NCBI GenBank assembly: GCA_030619425.1
Contig: JAUXBJ010000030.1
Span: 1 to 9,648 of the forward strand
Source: a bacterium
Lineage (GTDB): Bacteria > Zixibacteria > MSB-5A5 > GN15 > FEB-12
Length of the DNA stretch: 9,648 nucleotides
Direction: 5' to 3'
Part shown: positions 1 through 6,730 of the stretch, one piece after another
Numbering within the stretch: position 1 is the first letter of the stretch
How the letters are laid out: each line of letters starts with the position of its first letter
Notes under the pieces: generated by a model
What the model was told of the DNA's origin: nothing
Databases searched by the model: none
What the model saw: the letters and a program-made list of their open reading frames with translations, nothing else
Position numbers and translations under genes: made by a program

Positions 1-171
1 CTGCCCAATGAAAGTGCGCGGCGGCGAACTGCGCCCGACGCCAATCGCATCGTAACTCGCTGCCAGGTATCCGGCAGTTTCCTGATTAGTGGCTGGTTGC
101 TCACCGCCGCAAGTCAGGCCGAACATGACGGTGATGATCGTAACCACGAGCAGGTTGTGTCTATCGTTCAT
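1..171 (-). CDS. Predicted lipoprotein, N-terminal part only (cut by window edge)
   Basis: An open frame of 57 codons runs from an ATG at 171-169 to the window edge without a stop. The product begins MNDRHNLLVVTIITVMFGLT, followed by Cys21-Gly-Gly-Glu. This is a short polar N-region, a hydrophobic core at about residues 8-19, then a cysteine followed by a polar stretch, as in a type II (lipoprotein) signal peptide. The lipobox (Gly-Leu-Thr-Cys) is not ideal, because Gly at -3 is unusual. The ATG lies inside the last codons of the upstream polyferredoxin gene (11-base overlap). It has a good Shine-Dalgarno GGGAG seven bases upstream, so coupled translation is likely. The mature part is too short to assign a family. 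The overlap suggests it serves the same envelope module as the two genes before it. It could alternatively be a Sec-secreted or membrane-anchored protein. Confidence 0.7.
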   Translation of the reverse strand, partial: MNDRHNLLVVTIITVMFGLTCGGEQPATNQETAGYLAASYDAIGVGRSSPPRTFIGQ

Positions 172-1858
172 TCGGAATCTCCCTGGGAGGTCGCGAAGGG
201 TCTTTTCTTCTGAGCAGTAACTGATTGTCCGGTGAGCGTGATTCGCCCACGGACGTGACATACACCGCCGGTCGGTCGACTACGGGACAGGCGAACTCGC
301 AAGCGCCGCAGCCGGTGCAAATGTTCGGGTCGATATACGGACGTTGCACGCGGACTTCATTGCCCTCTCGGTCAAGGACAACTTCTTCTTTGAGGTAGAT
401 GCTCTTGGGCGAGGTGGGACACCATTCCTCACACACGATGCATGGGGTGGCCATCGCCCAGGGCAGACAGCGTCCCCGATCGAAGAAGGCGGTGCCGATA
501 CGGTTGGGCGGTGTTTCCTTGTCGCCGACCTTTTCGGTCATCGTTAACTCCAGAATGGCGCCGGTCGGACAGACCTGGCCGCATAGCGTACACGATGGTT
601 CACAATAGCCAATGCGCGGGATCAGGATCGGCGTCCAGATACCTTCCACTCCGGACTCCAGAAGCGTCGGGTGCAAGGCGTTGTTGGGACAGACGCGCAT
701 ACACTGCCCGCAGCGAATACAGCGAGCCAGGAAATCGTCCTCGGCAACCGAACCGGGTGGACGAATCAGGCGCTCGTTGGCAGCGACCTCGAAACTGTCG
801 CCGGAACGAAGCAGAGGAAAGAGCGCAGCGCCGCCGGCCAATGATGCTATCGTTTTTCGCTTCGATATGTCCACTTTCTGAATAGGCGGAGGGTTTGTTA
901 CTGTGCCTTCCAGGGTCGGGAAAAACTTGAACTTCAAAGAACCCTGCGGGCAGACTGCCTGACAGTTCAGACAAAGGTGGCACTCCGGCTGTCGCCATTT
1001 GGCGCCGATATCCGGATTGTCCGCGCCCTGACAACTCAGCAGACAAAGGTTGCAGTGGTCGCAGCTTTTTTCGTCCTTCTGAAGACCGAAAATTGCATAG
1101 CGTGAAAAGATGCCCAGCATAGCGCCCAAGGGACACAAACCGCGACACCAAAAGCGTGTGAAGACACGGTTGAGAACAAGGATCGAGCCGAACAACAAAG
1201 CGATAGTCAGAATACCGTGAAAGTGAACGCGGCGAAAGTTCAGCAGCGTCGGTGCGACAAAGTCGTAAACAGACTGGGCGGCGCTGGACACGGGCTGAAT
1301 CCCGAACGATTTCACCCAACCCAGAGCGCCGTCGGCTGCGGCGTGCGTGGCGGGCAGCACCACCGTGCCGATTGAACGCGCCAGCAAAGGAAGTGGATCC
1401 AACAGTCCGGTCTGAAGGGTGCCAAAGAGAGCAGCGGCGATCACGAACAGAAAAATATAGTACTTGATGCGTTGATACTTCTTGTAACGATTCGATTCAA
1501 TCTTGCCCTTACCCCTGAAACTCAGTCGTTCCGACCGGATTTCGGACAGCCAGTGATTCAACGAACCCAGCGGACAAACCCATCCACAGAAGAACCGTCC
1601 CATAAAAATCGTGGGGATCAGGATGACCAGCGACCACAAGAGACCCTTGAAAAGGGTGCCGTTGGCCAGAAGAGTTGCCAGGGCCACCAGCGGGTCGAAC
1701 TGAAGCGCTATCGACACCGGGTACGGTAGCGTAATCTCCGAAACAGTGGTTGGGTCGATGTCGATATCGAAGTTGGTTTTCAGAATCAGCCAGCAGAAAA
1801 CAACAAAGAACAAGACTTGCGAAAATCGACGAAGGTTGCGGACGGTCTGAATCGTCAT
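161..1858 (-). CDS. Membrane polyferredoxin, NapH-like half fused to NapG/MauM-like half
   Basis: This 565-residue protein is predicted to carry electrons across or along the inner membrane; its donor and acceptor are unknown. Residues 1-325 resemble NapH/MauN/CcoG-type proteins: hydrophobic segments near 13-27, 73-90, 132-150 and 212-230, two CxxxCP motifs (CGWVCPLG at 91, CRGLCPLG at 238), then two ferredoxin cysteine sets (C266/269/272/276 and C293/296/299/303). Residues 326-565 resemble NapG/MauM: a short signal-like stretch (SKRKTI at 332, then a hydrophobic run to about 350), the RPPG...EDDFLARCIRCGQC region, and cysteine sets at 380-390, 419-430, 464-480 and 514-524. NapH and NapG are usually separate proteins. 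The ATG overlaps the DUF362 stop as TAATG, so the two are probably coupled. No molybdenum reductase subunit is in view, so a nap symbol is not justified. Confidence 0.9.
   Translation of the reverse strand: MTIQTVRNLRRFSQVLFFVVFCWLILKTNFDIDIDPTTVSEITLPYPVSIALQFDPLVALATLLANGTLFKGLLWSLVILIPTIFMGRFFCGWVCPLGSLNHWLSEIRSERLSFRGKGKIESNRYKKYQRIKYYIFLFVIAAALFGTLQTGLLDPLPLLARSIGTVVLPATHAAADGALGWVKSFGIQPVSSAAQSVYDFVAPTLLNFRRVHFHGILTIALLFGSILVLNRVFTRFWCRGLCPLGAMLGIFSRYAIFGLQKDEKSCDHCNLCLLSCQGADNPDIGAKWRQPECHLCLNCQAVCPQGSLKFKFFPTLEGTVTNPPPIQKVDISKRKTIASLAGGAALFPLLRSGDSFEVAANERLIRPPGSVAEDDFLARCIRCGQCMRVCPNNALHPTLLESGVEGIWTPILIPRIGYCEPSCTLCGQVCPTGAILELTMTEKVGDKETPPNRIGTAFFDRGRCLPWAMATPCIVCEEWCPTSPKSIYLKEEVVLDREGNEVRVQRPYIDPNICTGCGACEFACPVVDRPAVYVTSVGESRSPDNQLLLRRKDPSRPPREIPNER
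179..183 (-). promoter_or_regulatory. Ribosome binding site of the edge lipoprotein gene
   Basis: GGGAG on the minus strand lies seven bases before the ATG at 171. It sits inside the coding end of the preceding polyferredoxin gene. It is the strongest Shine-Dalgarno match I found among the gene starts in the window, and it is the main reason for calling this short overlapping frame a real gene. Confidence 0.65.
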
Positions 1859-2811
1859 TAGATGTTCTCTTTGTAACCCACCGAACGGTAATCGATCGTG
1901 CCCAAACCAGCCTTCTCGGCCAGCACGATATGTCCAACCCTGGCGGCATCAAGTCCCAAAAACTCCGCGGCCCGAGCGTCAGCGGCCACCTGATCGGTGG
2001 CGCACAGCACAGTGTGTTCGATGTTGACATCGTCCAGCGAACCTCCCTGCGGTCCGCCGCGCATGAGCACGCGAGTGGCGTCGACCACCGTCAAAGTCGG
2101 GCGACTGAACGAAGCCAGATCAACGATTGACTGATCGATCTTCTGGTGCAACTGATTGCGGCGACCGCCAAGGATACCGTACAGATTCTTCATGCTGATA
2201 GTACACGACGTGAGCGAGTGCTGTTTGACGATCGGCATGTTGATCAGACGGTCGGTTTCGACAAAGTGTTTTAGCACCGGCCAACCGGTCAGCAGTTCTC
2301 CGCCGAGGTCCATCACGACGTAATCATCCTGCACCGGCAGGATCACCTCGGCGCCGGCTTTTTCGGCGGCCTCCCTGATGCCGGAGCGCAGAAAACATCG
2401 CCGCGCCTCGTTGCAGGTGACATCGGACACGATCACTTTGGATGCGCCGGCCTCAAGACAAAGTCGCACCATCTCACCGACCAGTAGCGGGGAAGTGGTG
2501 GCTGCCTGAGCGGCGGTGCGATCCCAACCGACGTTCGGCTTGATCGTCACCCGCTCACCCGGTCGGACAAACCGCTTGATGGAGCCAATGGCGTCGAGAG
2601 CATCGTACAGGGCGGCAGCATGGTTCTCATCTCTGGTCAGAGTGAGTTGCGGAAAACGGTTGTCGGGGACAACCTCGAAATCGTGTTTGCTGACCATGGG
2701 GGGTTCGTAGTTGAACCATTGACGGTTGTTGAAGAACCATCCGGCGCCACCACACACGGCGGCCAGAGCGGTTGCCTTCGTTGTTCGCTTCAGAAACTCG
2801 CGTCGCTTCAC
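1858..2811 (-). CDS. Tat-exported DUF362 domain protein
   Basis: A 317-residue protein starting at GTG (2811), with an AAGG ribosome-site-like stretch ten bases upstream. The N-terminus has a textbook twin-arginine signal (KRREFLK at 2-8, then a hydrophobic run to about residue 27), so export in folded form is expected. The rest matches the DUF362 family: a VTIKPNVGWDR block near 88-98, a cysteine-bearing VSDVTCNEARRCF region at 128-140, and KQHSLTSCTISMKNLYGILG at 196-215. DUF362 proteins often occur beside or fused to 4Fe-4S ferredoxins, and their biochemical role is largely unsettled. This copy carries no ferredoxin cysteine cluster of its own; the next gene supplies one. It overlaps the polyferredoxin start by one base. 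The family call is firm; a redox or metal-linked role is inference from context. Confidence 0.87.
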   Translation of the reverse strand: MKRREFLKRTTKATALAAVCGGAGWFFNNRQWFNYEPPMVSKHDFEVVPDNRFPQLTLTRDENHAAALYDALDAIGSIKRFVRPGERVTIKPNVGWDRTAAQAATTSPLLVGEMVRLCLEAGASKVIVSDVTCNEARRCFLRSGIREAAEKAGAEVILPVQDDYVVMDLGGELLTGWPVLKHFVETDRLINMPIVKQHSLTSCTISMKNLYGILGGRRNQLHQKIDQSIVDLASFSRPTLTVVDATRVLMRGGPQGGSLDDVNIEHTVLCATDQVAADARAAEFLGLDAARVGHIVLAEKAGLGTIDYRSVGYKENI

Positions 2812-2856
2812 GTCATCAATACCTTACACGGCGGTGATGCGCCACCTACCCAAATC

Positions 2857-4095
2857 TTACTTGTCGTCAGGCCCTGCCTTCTTGAACGGCTTGGCGGTCA
2901 CCCGCGATTCCTCATCCTCGCGGACAAACGGTTTCAGTTTTTCAAGCTGTTCGGCAGCCAGCCGCTCTTTCCGATAAAGGTCCTTCATAAGGGCGCGACC
3001 ATTCAGTTCGAAGAACTCCTCGAGTCCCAACTTACGCGCTACAGCAGAGAGTTCTGCGAAGCCGACGGCGTCACGCGTCCTGGTAATGAACTTCTCCACT
3101 CTGCCGAGTTTCACCGTCACCGCGCCGGTTGAGCCGACCAGTTTGCTTGGCCCCCCGTTGCGCACTATCTGCCGCAACTCCTCCTTGAGGGCATCCAGTT
3201 CAGCTTTGGCGGCGTTGCTTTGATCATAGACGCTGAGGTAACGGTCGGCCAACTGTTCGAGACGAACCGACTCGCTCACGTCATCCTCAGTTTCGTCGGT
3301 CGTATCCTCGACAAGCATCTTCTCGTGGCGCTTGGCCGGGCAGTATTCCTGGTAATCGCAAAAGCGACAGAAACCACCCTCCTGAGCCGGAAAATCGCCC
3401 AGCCGCTCGGCCTGATGCGATGCGACTATGACGTCTCTGAGTTCTTCAGTCAGCAGTTCGAGTTGGTCCGGGCTCAGGCGGCAACGAACTAACTCGTCCG
3501 GACGGAGGAAATGCTGGGTCAGTTCAATTGTCTCGTACTGGGGCCAGGTTGCGCGCACAGCCAGTTCGTAGATACCCATCTGCCAGCGGAAGGCGTCGTC
3601 TTGCGGGCGCGCCACGGTCATTCCGGTTTTGTAATCGCATATCTCGACCACGTCATCGTCACGGCGCCATAGTTTATCGATGTAACCGCGAATCTTGAAC
3701 GGCGAGTTGGGCAGCTCAAAACTCAGGTATAACTCGGTCCCGAGCATGGTTCCCTGATTGAACGGGCGGTGCTTGTCGTAATGGCGAACAAGCATCTTCT
3801 CGCCGATGCGAATGTAGTCATCAACCGTGTAATAATCGCTGGTAACCTGGAGGGTCGTCAGGTCAAGCTTCTCCCATTCGCGATGATACTCGGCGACCGC
3901 GTCGTCCTCGGGCATCAGGATATCGTCAGCGCCGAGGCGGTAGAGTTTTCGCAGCACCCGGTGCATGGTTGTGCCAAGATAAGTATCGGGCGTGACCACT
4001 CTGGGCACTTTGATCTTGTCGACATAGCGAAACTTGAACTGCCGGGGGCATTGACGAAAACAGTTCAAGGCTGAGTAACTAAAAGTGGTCAACAT
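2857..4095 (-). CDS. RecB/Cas4-like PD-(D/E)XK nuclease with Fe-S cysteines
   Basis: A 412-residue predicted DNA exonuclease of the PDDEXK_1 (RecB-family) type. Visible motifs are the N-terminal YSALNCFRQCPRQFKFRY (residues 7-24), motif-I His45 in GTTMHRVL, Asp140 in GYIDKL, DYK at 154-156 in EICDYKTG, and the QxxxY motif at Gln172-Tyr176. One N-terminal cysteine (C16, or C12) and a C-terminal C243-x2-C246-x5-C252 set fit the 4Fe-4S cluster of Cas4/AddB-type nucleases. After residue 260 there is an extra region of about 150 residues: acidic, then a likely coiled coil (about 278-312) and a basic end. It has no motif I can name, though it recalls C-terminal parts of YqaJ/lambda-exonuclease-like proteins. 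No helicase (AddA/RecB), cas gene or CRISPR lies nearby, so its partner is unknown; DNA repair is the likeliest role. It starts with ATG and no clear Shine-Dalgarno. Confidence 0.86.
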   Translation of the reverse strand: MLTTFSYSALNCFRQCPRQFKFRYVDKIKVPRVVTPDTYLGTTMHRVLRKLYRLGADDILMPEDDAVAEYHREWEKLDLTTLQVTSDYYTVDDYIRIGEKMLVRHYDKHRPFNQGTMLGTELYLSFELPNSPFKIRGYIDKLWRRDDDVVEICDYKTGMTVARPQDDAFRWQMGIYELAVRATWPQYETIELTQHFLRPDELVRCRLSPDQLELLTEELRDVIVASHQAERLGDFPAQEGGFCRFCDYQEYCPAKRHEKMLVEDTTDETEDDVSESVRLEQLADRYLSVYDQSNAAKAELDALKEELRQIVRNGGPSKLVGSTGAVTVKLGRVEKFITRTRDAVGFAELSAVARKLGLEEFFELNGRALMKDLYRKERLAAEQLEKLKPFVREDEESRVTAKPFKKAGPDDK

Positions 4096-4101
4096 AGTCG
4101 C

Positions 4102-4130
4102 AAGATAGTTTGACGGCGGCGCGGACGCAA
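4102..4130 (-). promoter_or_regulatory. Weak promoter-like pair before the nuclease gene
   Basis: On the minus strand TTGCGT (4130-4125) and TATCTT (4107-4102) are separated by 17 bases. They match the sigma-70 hexamers at 3 of 6 and 4 of 6 positions. The -10-like box ends six bases before the ATG, so a transcript from it would have almost no leader, in line with the missing Shine-Dalgarno. The match is weak. Read-through from the glycosyltransferase gene 70 bases upstream is an equally good explanation. Confidence 0.15.
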
Positions 4131-4165
4131 TCGCATTCGACGCGGCAATCTGTTGCTATGGCTGT

Positions 4166-5185
4166 TCAGCTACGAGGTTTCTCCAGCACTCGCGCAACCA
4201 GGTCATACAAGAAGCCGAAGCCCAAACCGAAATGTATCGTTGGGAATATCAATGGTCCGTGCAGCAGGCAACCTATGTGGCTGTGTCGCTGCGCCAGGTA
4301 TCCCGAGAAAAAAACAACCAGCAACAGGTACAATCCCAACACTGTCCTGAGAAGTGATGCTGCCGACGACGACACGAGAGACAGCAACAGAAGCAGACCC
4401 AGCCCGGCCACTGCCGCCGCCGCGAGCCACTGGACCGGCTGAAACAGCTTGTGTTTCGCGGCTAGCCGGAACCGCCCCTTGCCGTAACGGACCATCTGTC
4501 GCCACAACGATGACAGCGATGATCGAGGATAGTAGCAGACGGTCAGTTTCGGCGAGATGCAGGCTTTCAGGCCATGCTGGTGAACGCGGTAGTTGAAGTC
4601 CACGTCCTCGCAGGCGTCGAAAGTTTCGTCGAAGAACCCGACCTTGTCAAAAACGGAACGCCGATACATGGCCCCCGATGAGGTCGGATCGACTTCGGCT
4701 TCGACCTCCGAATATATCTCCGACCCCGGTTTGTGGCCGAGAATCGAGGCGCGACAAAACGCCACCGACTTCTCAAACTCGCTAATGTCCGGCGGCGTGA
4801 GTGGTTGCGGGCGGCAAAGGCAATCCGCCGAAGTAGTCTCGAAGATTTCCAGCATGTCCCTCAGCAGAGTTTTGGAGGGAAGAAATGTGTGACCATCGAG
4901 CACCATAATGTACGGGGCGCTTGAGTTGTTGACCCCGATGTTTCGCCCCGACGACGGCAAGCGTGGCGGGTTATCCAGCAGTTTCAGCGAACCGAATCGA
5001 TCCTTGAAAGCGCCGACAATCTCGCGGGTGCGGTCCGATGATCCTCCATCGACCACCACTACTTCCACCCGATCCATCGGGTAGTCCTGCATGTAGATCT
5101 GATCCAGGGTGCCGCCTACATGCTTTTCCTCGTTCAGGACCGGCATCACAATGGCGATGTCAAATCTGTCGTCGGTACTGTCCAT
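4166..5185 (-). CDS. Family 2 glycosyltransferase, ExoA-like, membrane-associated
   Basis: A 339-residue GT2 enzyme predicted to transfer a nucleotide-activated sugar in polysaccharide or surface glycan synthesis at the inner membrane. The GT-A fold begins at once (IAIVMPVLNEE at 10-20). It shows VVVDGGSSD (43-51), a DGH motif at 97-99 in place of the usual DxD, the acceptor-side ACEDVDFNYR (191-200) with the likely catalytic aspartate, and RQMVRYGKGR (229-238), comparable to the QxxRW region. Two or three hydrophobic segments follow (about 253-272, 278-296, 305-330). The arrangement recalls succinoglycan-type ExoA enzymes; the sugar is unknown. I chose the ATG at 5185. A GTG at 5335 in the same frame would add 50 residues, but that part is low-complexity, lies in a hairpin-rich repeat and precedes the normal family start. 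No clear Shine-Dalgarno is seen. No other glycan gene is adjacent. Confidence 0.86.
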   Translation of the reverse strand: MDSTDDRFDIAIVMPVLNEEKHVGGTLDQIYMQDYPMDRVEVVVVDGGSSDRTREIVGAFKDRFGSLKLLDNPPRLPSSGRNIGVNNSSAPYIMVLDGHTFLPSKTLLRDMLEIFETTSADCLCRPQPLTPPDISEFEKSVAFCRASILGHKPGSEIYSEVEAEVDPTSSGAMYRRSVFDKVGFFDETFDACEDVDFNYRVHQHGLKACISPKLTVCYYPRSSLSSLWRQMVRYGKGRFRLAAKHKLFQPVQWLAAAAVAGLGLLLLLSLVSSSAASLLRTVLGLYLLLVVFFSGYLAQRHSHIGCLLHGPLIFPTIHFGLGFGFLYDLVARVLEKPRS

Positions 5186-5191
5186 GCGTCG

Positions 5192-5220
5192 ATAGTACGC
5201 TGTCGTCGGATTCTCGACAA
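5192..5220 (-). promoter_or_regulatory. Possible promoter for the glycosyltransferase gene
   Basis: On the minus strand TTGTCG (5220-5215) and TACTAT (5197-5192) lie 17 bases apart, each matching the sigma-70 consensus at 4 of 6 positions. The -10-like box ends six bases before the ATG at 5185, so transcription would begin at or next to the start codon. It stands just downstream of a terminator-like hairpin, a sensible place for a new transcription unit. Confidence 0.25.
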
Positions 5221-5221
5221 C

Positions 5222-5250
5222 AAAAACTTGTCGTGATCGGCACGTCACGA
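5222..5250 (-). terminator. Possible Rho-independent terminator after the rsmB operon
   Basis: Read on the minus strand, TCGTGA (5250-5245) pairs perfectly with TCACGA (5236-5231) around an eight-base loop. After CAAG come five Ts (5226-5222). Two further outer pairs form if a short bulge is allowed. The stem is short and only moderately GC-rich, and the T-run is four bases away, so termination would be inefficient at best. Its place between rsmB and the glycosyltransferase gene fits. Confidence 0.3.
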
Positions 5251-5345
5251 GTTGTAGTTGCCGGTTTTCAGGTGCTGCCAGGCGACTTGCCTGACAGCCA
5301 TCACGTGCTAAGGCAGCCACCAGGCGGTGGGGCACCCATGAACTG
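5228..5345. repeat. Structured intergenic block, probable dispersed repeat
   Basis: This block in the 178-base gap between rsmB and the glycosyltransferase gene contains several perfect short inverted repeats. They are TCGTGA/TCACGA (5231-5236, 5245-5250), CAGGC/GCCTG (5279-5283, 5289-5293), CCACC/GGTGG (5317-5321, 5326-5330), and an enclosing GTGC/GCAC (5305-5308, 5332-5335). GGTGCTGCC (5271-5279) can also pair, with one bulge, with GGCAGCCACC (5312-5321). Such folding, outside any gene, is typical of dispersed intergenic elements. The block also keeps open frames on both strands, which generate spurious protein calls. Only one copy is in the window, so dispersal is inferred. Confidence 0.45.
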
Positions 5346-5350
5346 AATCT

Positions 5351-5362
5351 GAGGAGGAGGAG
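5351..5362. repeat. Four tandem GAG triplets
   Basis: GAG is repeated four times directly downstream of the rsmB stop. In the minus-strand transcript this reads as a CUC/CCUCC-rich tract. It may be chance. Confidence 0.5.
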
Positions 5363-5363
5363 A

Positions 5364-6725
5364 TTACGGCTTGCGTTTCAGGCGAGCGCAGAAGGAACCA
5401 TCGAGGTTATCATGCGATGGATAGGTCTTGACGAAACCGCGCTCGGTCACGAGACTCTCATCGTAGAACTGGGCTGCGGAATCGATCTCGAAATCGTCAT
5501 GGTGCAGTAACCATTCCTCGACCACCTGGTCGTTCTCGGCGCGCATGATGGTGCACGTTGAGTAAACCAAAATGCCGCCCGGCTTGACCAGTTTGGCGGC
5601 ATGATCGAGCATGCGGGCCTGGATGCGGGCGAGGTTCTTGACGTCATCGGCCGTCTTGGTCCAGCGCAGATCGGAGTTTTTGCCCGCCGTGCCCCAACCC
5701 GAACAAGGGGGATCCAAAAGCACACGGTCGAACGGCCCGCCGTGAAAATCGAACAGGTCGGAGGCGACCGGCGCAATGATCTTGATACCCAGACGTTGAG
5801 CATTCTCTACCAGCGGGATGAGGCGACGGTGCGATTTATCCACGGCAGTTACACGTCCGCGATTGCGCATACGGATGGCTGCATAGGTGGCTTTCCCACC
5901 CGGAGCCGAAGTAAGATCGACCACGGTGCTGTTCGGACGGGGATTGAGCAGCCGCACCGCCAAACCGGCCGACTCATCCTGAACGTGCACTTTGCCGGTG
6001 CGGAGCAGTTCCCCTTCAAGCGGGAGACCGCTCTCCTCGACATGTATGAACTCCGGCAGATACCGACCGAATGAAAACTCCACCCCGTTTTCCTGAAGCA
6101 TCCGAGTCACCTCATCCGGCTTGGACTTCAGGTAGTTAACCCGATAGGTTACATGCGGCGGTCGGTTATAGCGGTCGAGAAGTCGCTTGGTGTCCTCGAA
6201 TCCAAACTCAAGCAGGCAGTATTCGACAAAGTAGTCGGGATAGCTGTAGTAGTCGGCCAGGTGCCTGACCGGTTCATCCTCCGGTGATACGAATTGCGCC
6301 CGATGAGGCTCCCGAAGGCTGGCCCTCAATACTGCATTGACCAGATTCGCGCGCGGGCGGTCGAGCATGAAGACGGCCAGGTTAACCGACTCGGACACCG
6401 CTGCCGCATCCGGAATGCGATCGGTGAACCGTAACTGATAAAAGCCCAGTCGCAAAATGTTGGCTAGTTTCAAGGGAAGTTCTTTGGAGGGTCGGGAGAG
6501 ATAGAATTTTATTTCATGATCCAGCCGGCGACGCATCTTGGTGGCGCCGTTGACCAGTTGCAGGAGGAACCGACGATCGATAGGACGGAATTCACGCCCG
6601 GCCATGACCTGAGTGACAGCTTCATCAGTCTGCTCACCTTGCTCGATCAGCACCAATGCCTCAAGGGACGCAGCCCGCACCGGGTCATATTTCTGTTCGG
6701 TTGTGTTTTTAGAACTCGAAGTCAT
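5364..6725 (-). CDS. rsmB: 16S rRNA (cytosine(967)-C(5))-methyltransferase RsmB
   Basis: A 453-residue SAM-dependent enzyme that methylates C967 of 16S rRNA in the cytoplasm. Counted from the ATG, residues about 13-145 form the NusB-like RNA-binding domain (e.g. the RPIDRRFLLQLVNGA stretch near 47). The methyltransferase domain follows with the conserved VHVQDESAGLAV (246-257), the SAM-binding DLTSAPGGKA (270-279), DPPCSGWG (338-345) and VYSTCT (387-392). C341 and C391 are the two conserved cysteines; in m5C enzymes the one in the TC motif attacks the base and the one in the PC motif helps release the product. Length is close to the roughly 430 residues of the E. coli enzyme. A TTG start at 6734 in the same frame would add three residues, but GGAG at 6740-6737 is only two bases from it and eleven from the ATG, so I prefer the ATG. 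The gene lies five bases after the radical SAM gene's stop, so they are probably cotranscribed. Confidence 0.94.
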   Translation of the reverse strand: MTSSSKNTTEQKYDPVRAASLEALVLIEQGEQTDEAVTQVMAGREFRPIDRRFLLQLVNGATKMRRRLDHEIKFYLSRPSKELPLKLANILRLGFYQLRFTDRIPDAAAVSESVNLAVFMLDRPRANLVNAVLRASLREPHRAQFVSPEDEPVRHLADYYSYPDYFVEYCLLEFGFEDTKRLLDRYNRPPHVTYRVNYLKSKPDEVTRMLQENGVEFSFGRYLPEFIHVEESGLPLEGELLRTGKVHVQDESAGLAVRLLNPRPNSTVVDLTSAPGGKATYAAIRMRNRGRVTAVDKSHRRLIPLVENAQRLGIKIIAPVASDLFDFHGGPFDRVLLDPPCSGWGTAGKNSDLRWTKTADDVKNLARIQARMLDHAAKLVKPGGILVYSTCTIMRAENDQVVEEWLLHHDDFEIDSAAQFYDESLVTERGFVKTYPSHDNLDGSFCARLKRKP

Positions 6726-6730
6726 GTTTG

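Noticed and set aside
600..1319. 239-residue minus-strand open frame
   Set aside because: It overlaps the polyferredoxin gene in another frame, has an Arg/Ser-rich composition and shows no motif. The cysteine sets of the real gene run through the same bases.
161..1858. A complete periplasmic nitrate reductase (nap) operon
   Set aside because: Only NapH/NapG-like ferredoxin parts are present. No NapA-type molybdopterin subunit, NapB cytochrome or NapD chaperone is visible.
2620..3132. 170-residue plus-strand open frame spanning the end of the nuclease and the start of DUF362
   Set aside because: It is antisense to two genes with recognisable families, has no ribosome site that I can see and shows no known domain.
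2857..4095. The Fe-S nuclease as a Cas4 of a CRISPR system
   Set aside because: No CRISPR repeats or other cas genes are in the window, and the protein is longer than typical Cas4 with an added C-terminal region.
5186..5335. N-terminal extension of the glycosyltransferase from a GTG at 5335
   Set aside because: It has no Shine-Dalgarno and no conserved sequence, lies inside a hairpin-rich repeat, and the GT2 fold begins normally just after the ATG at 5185.
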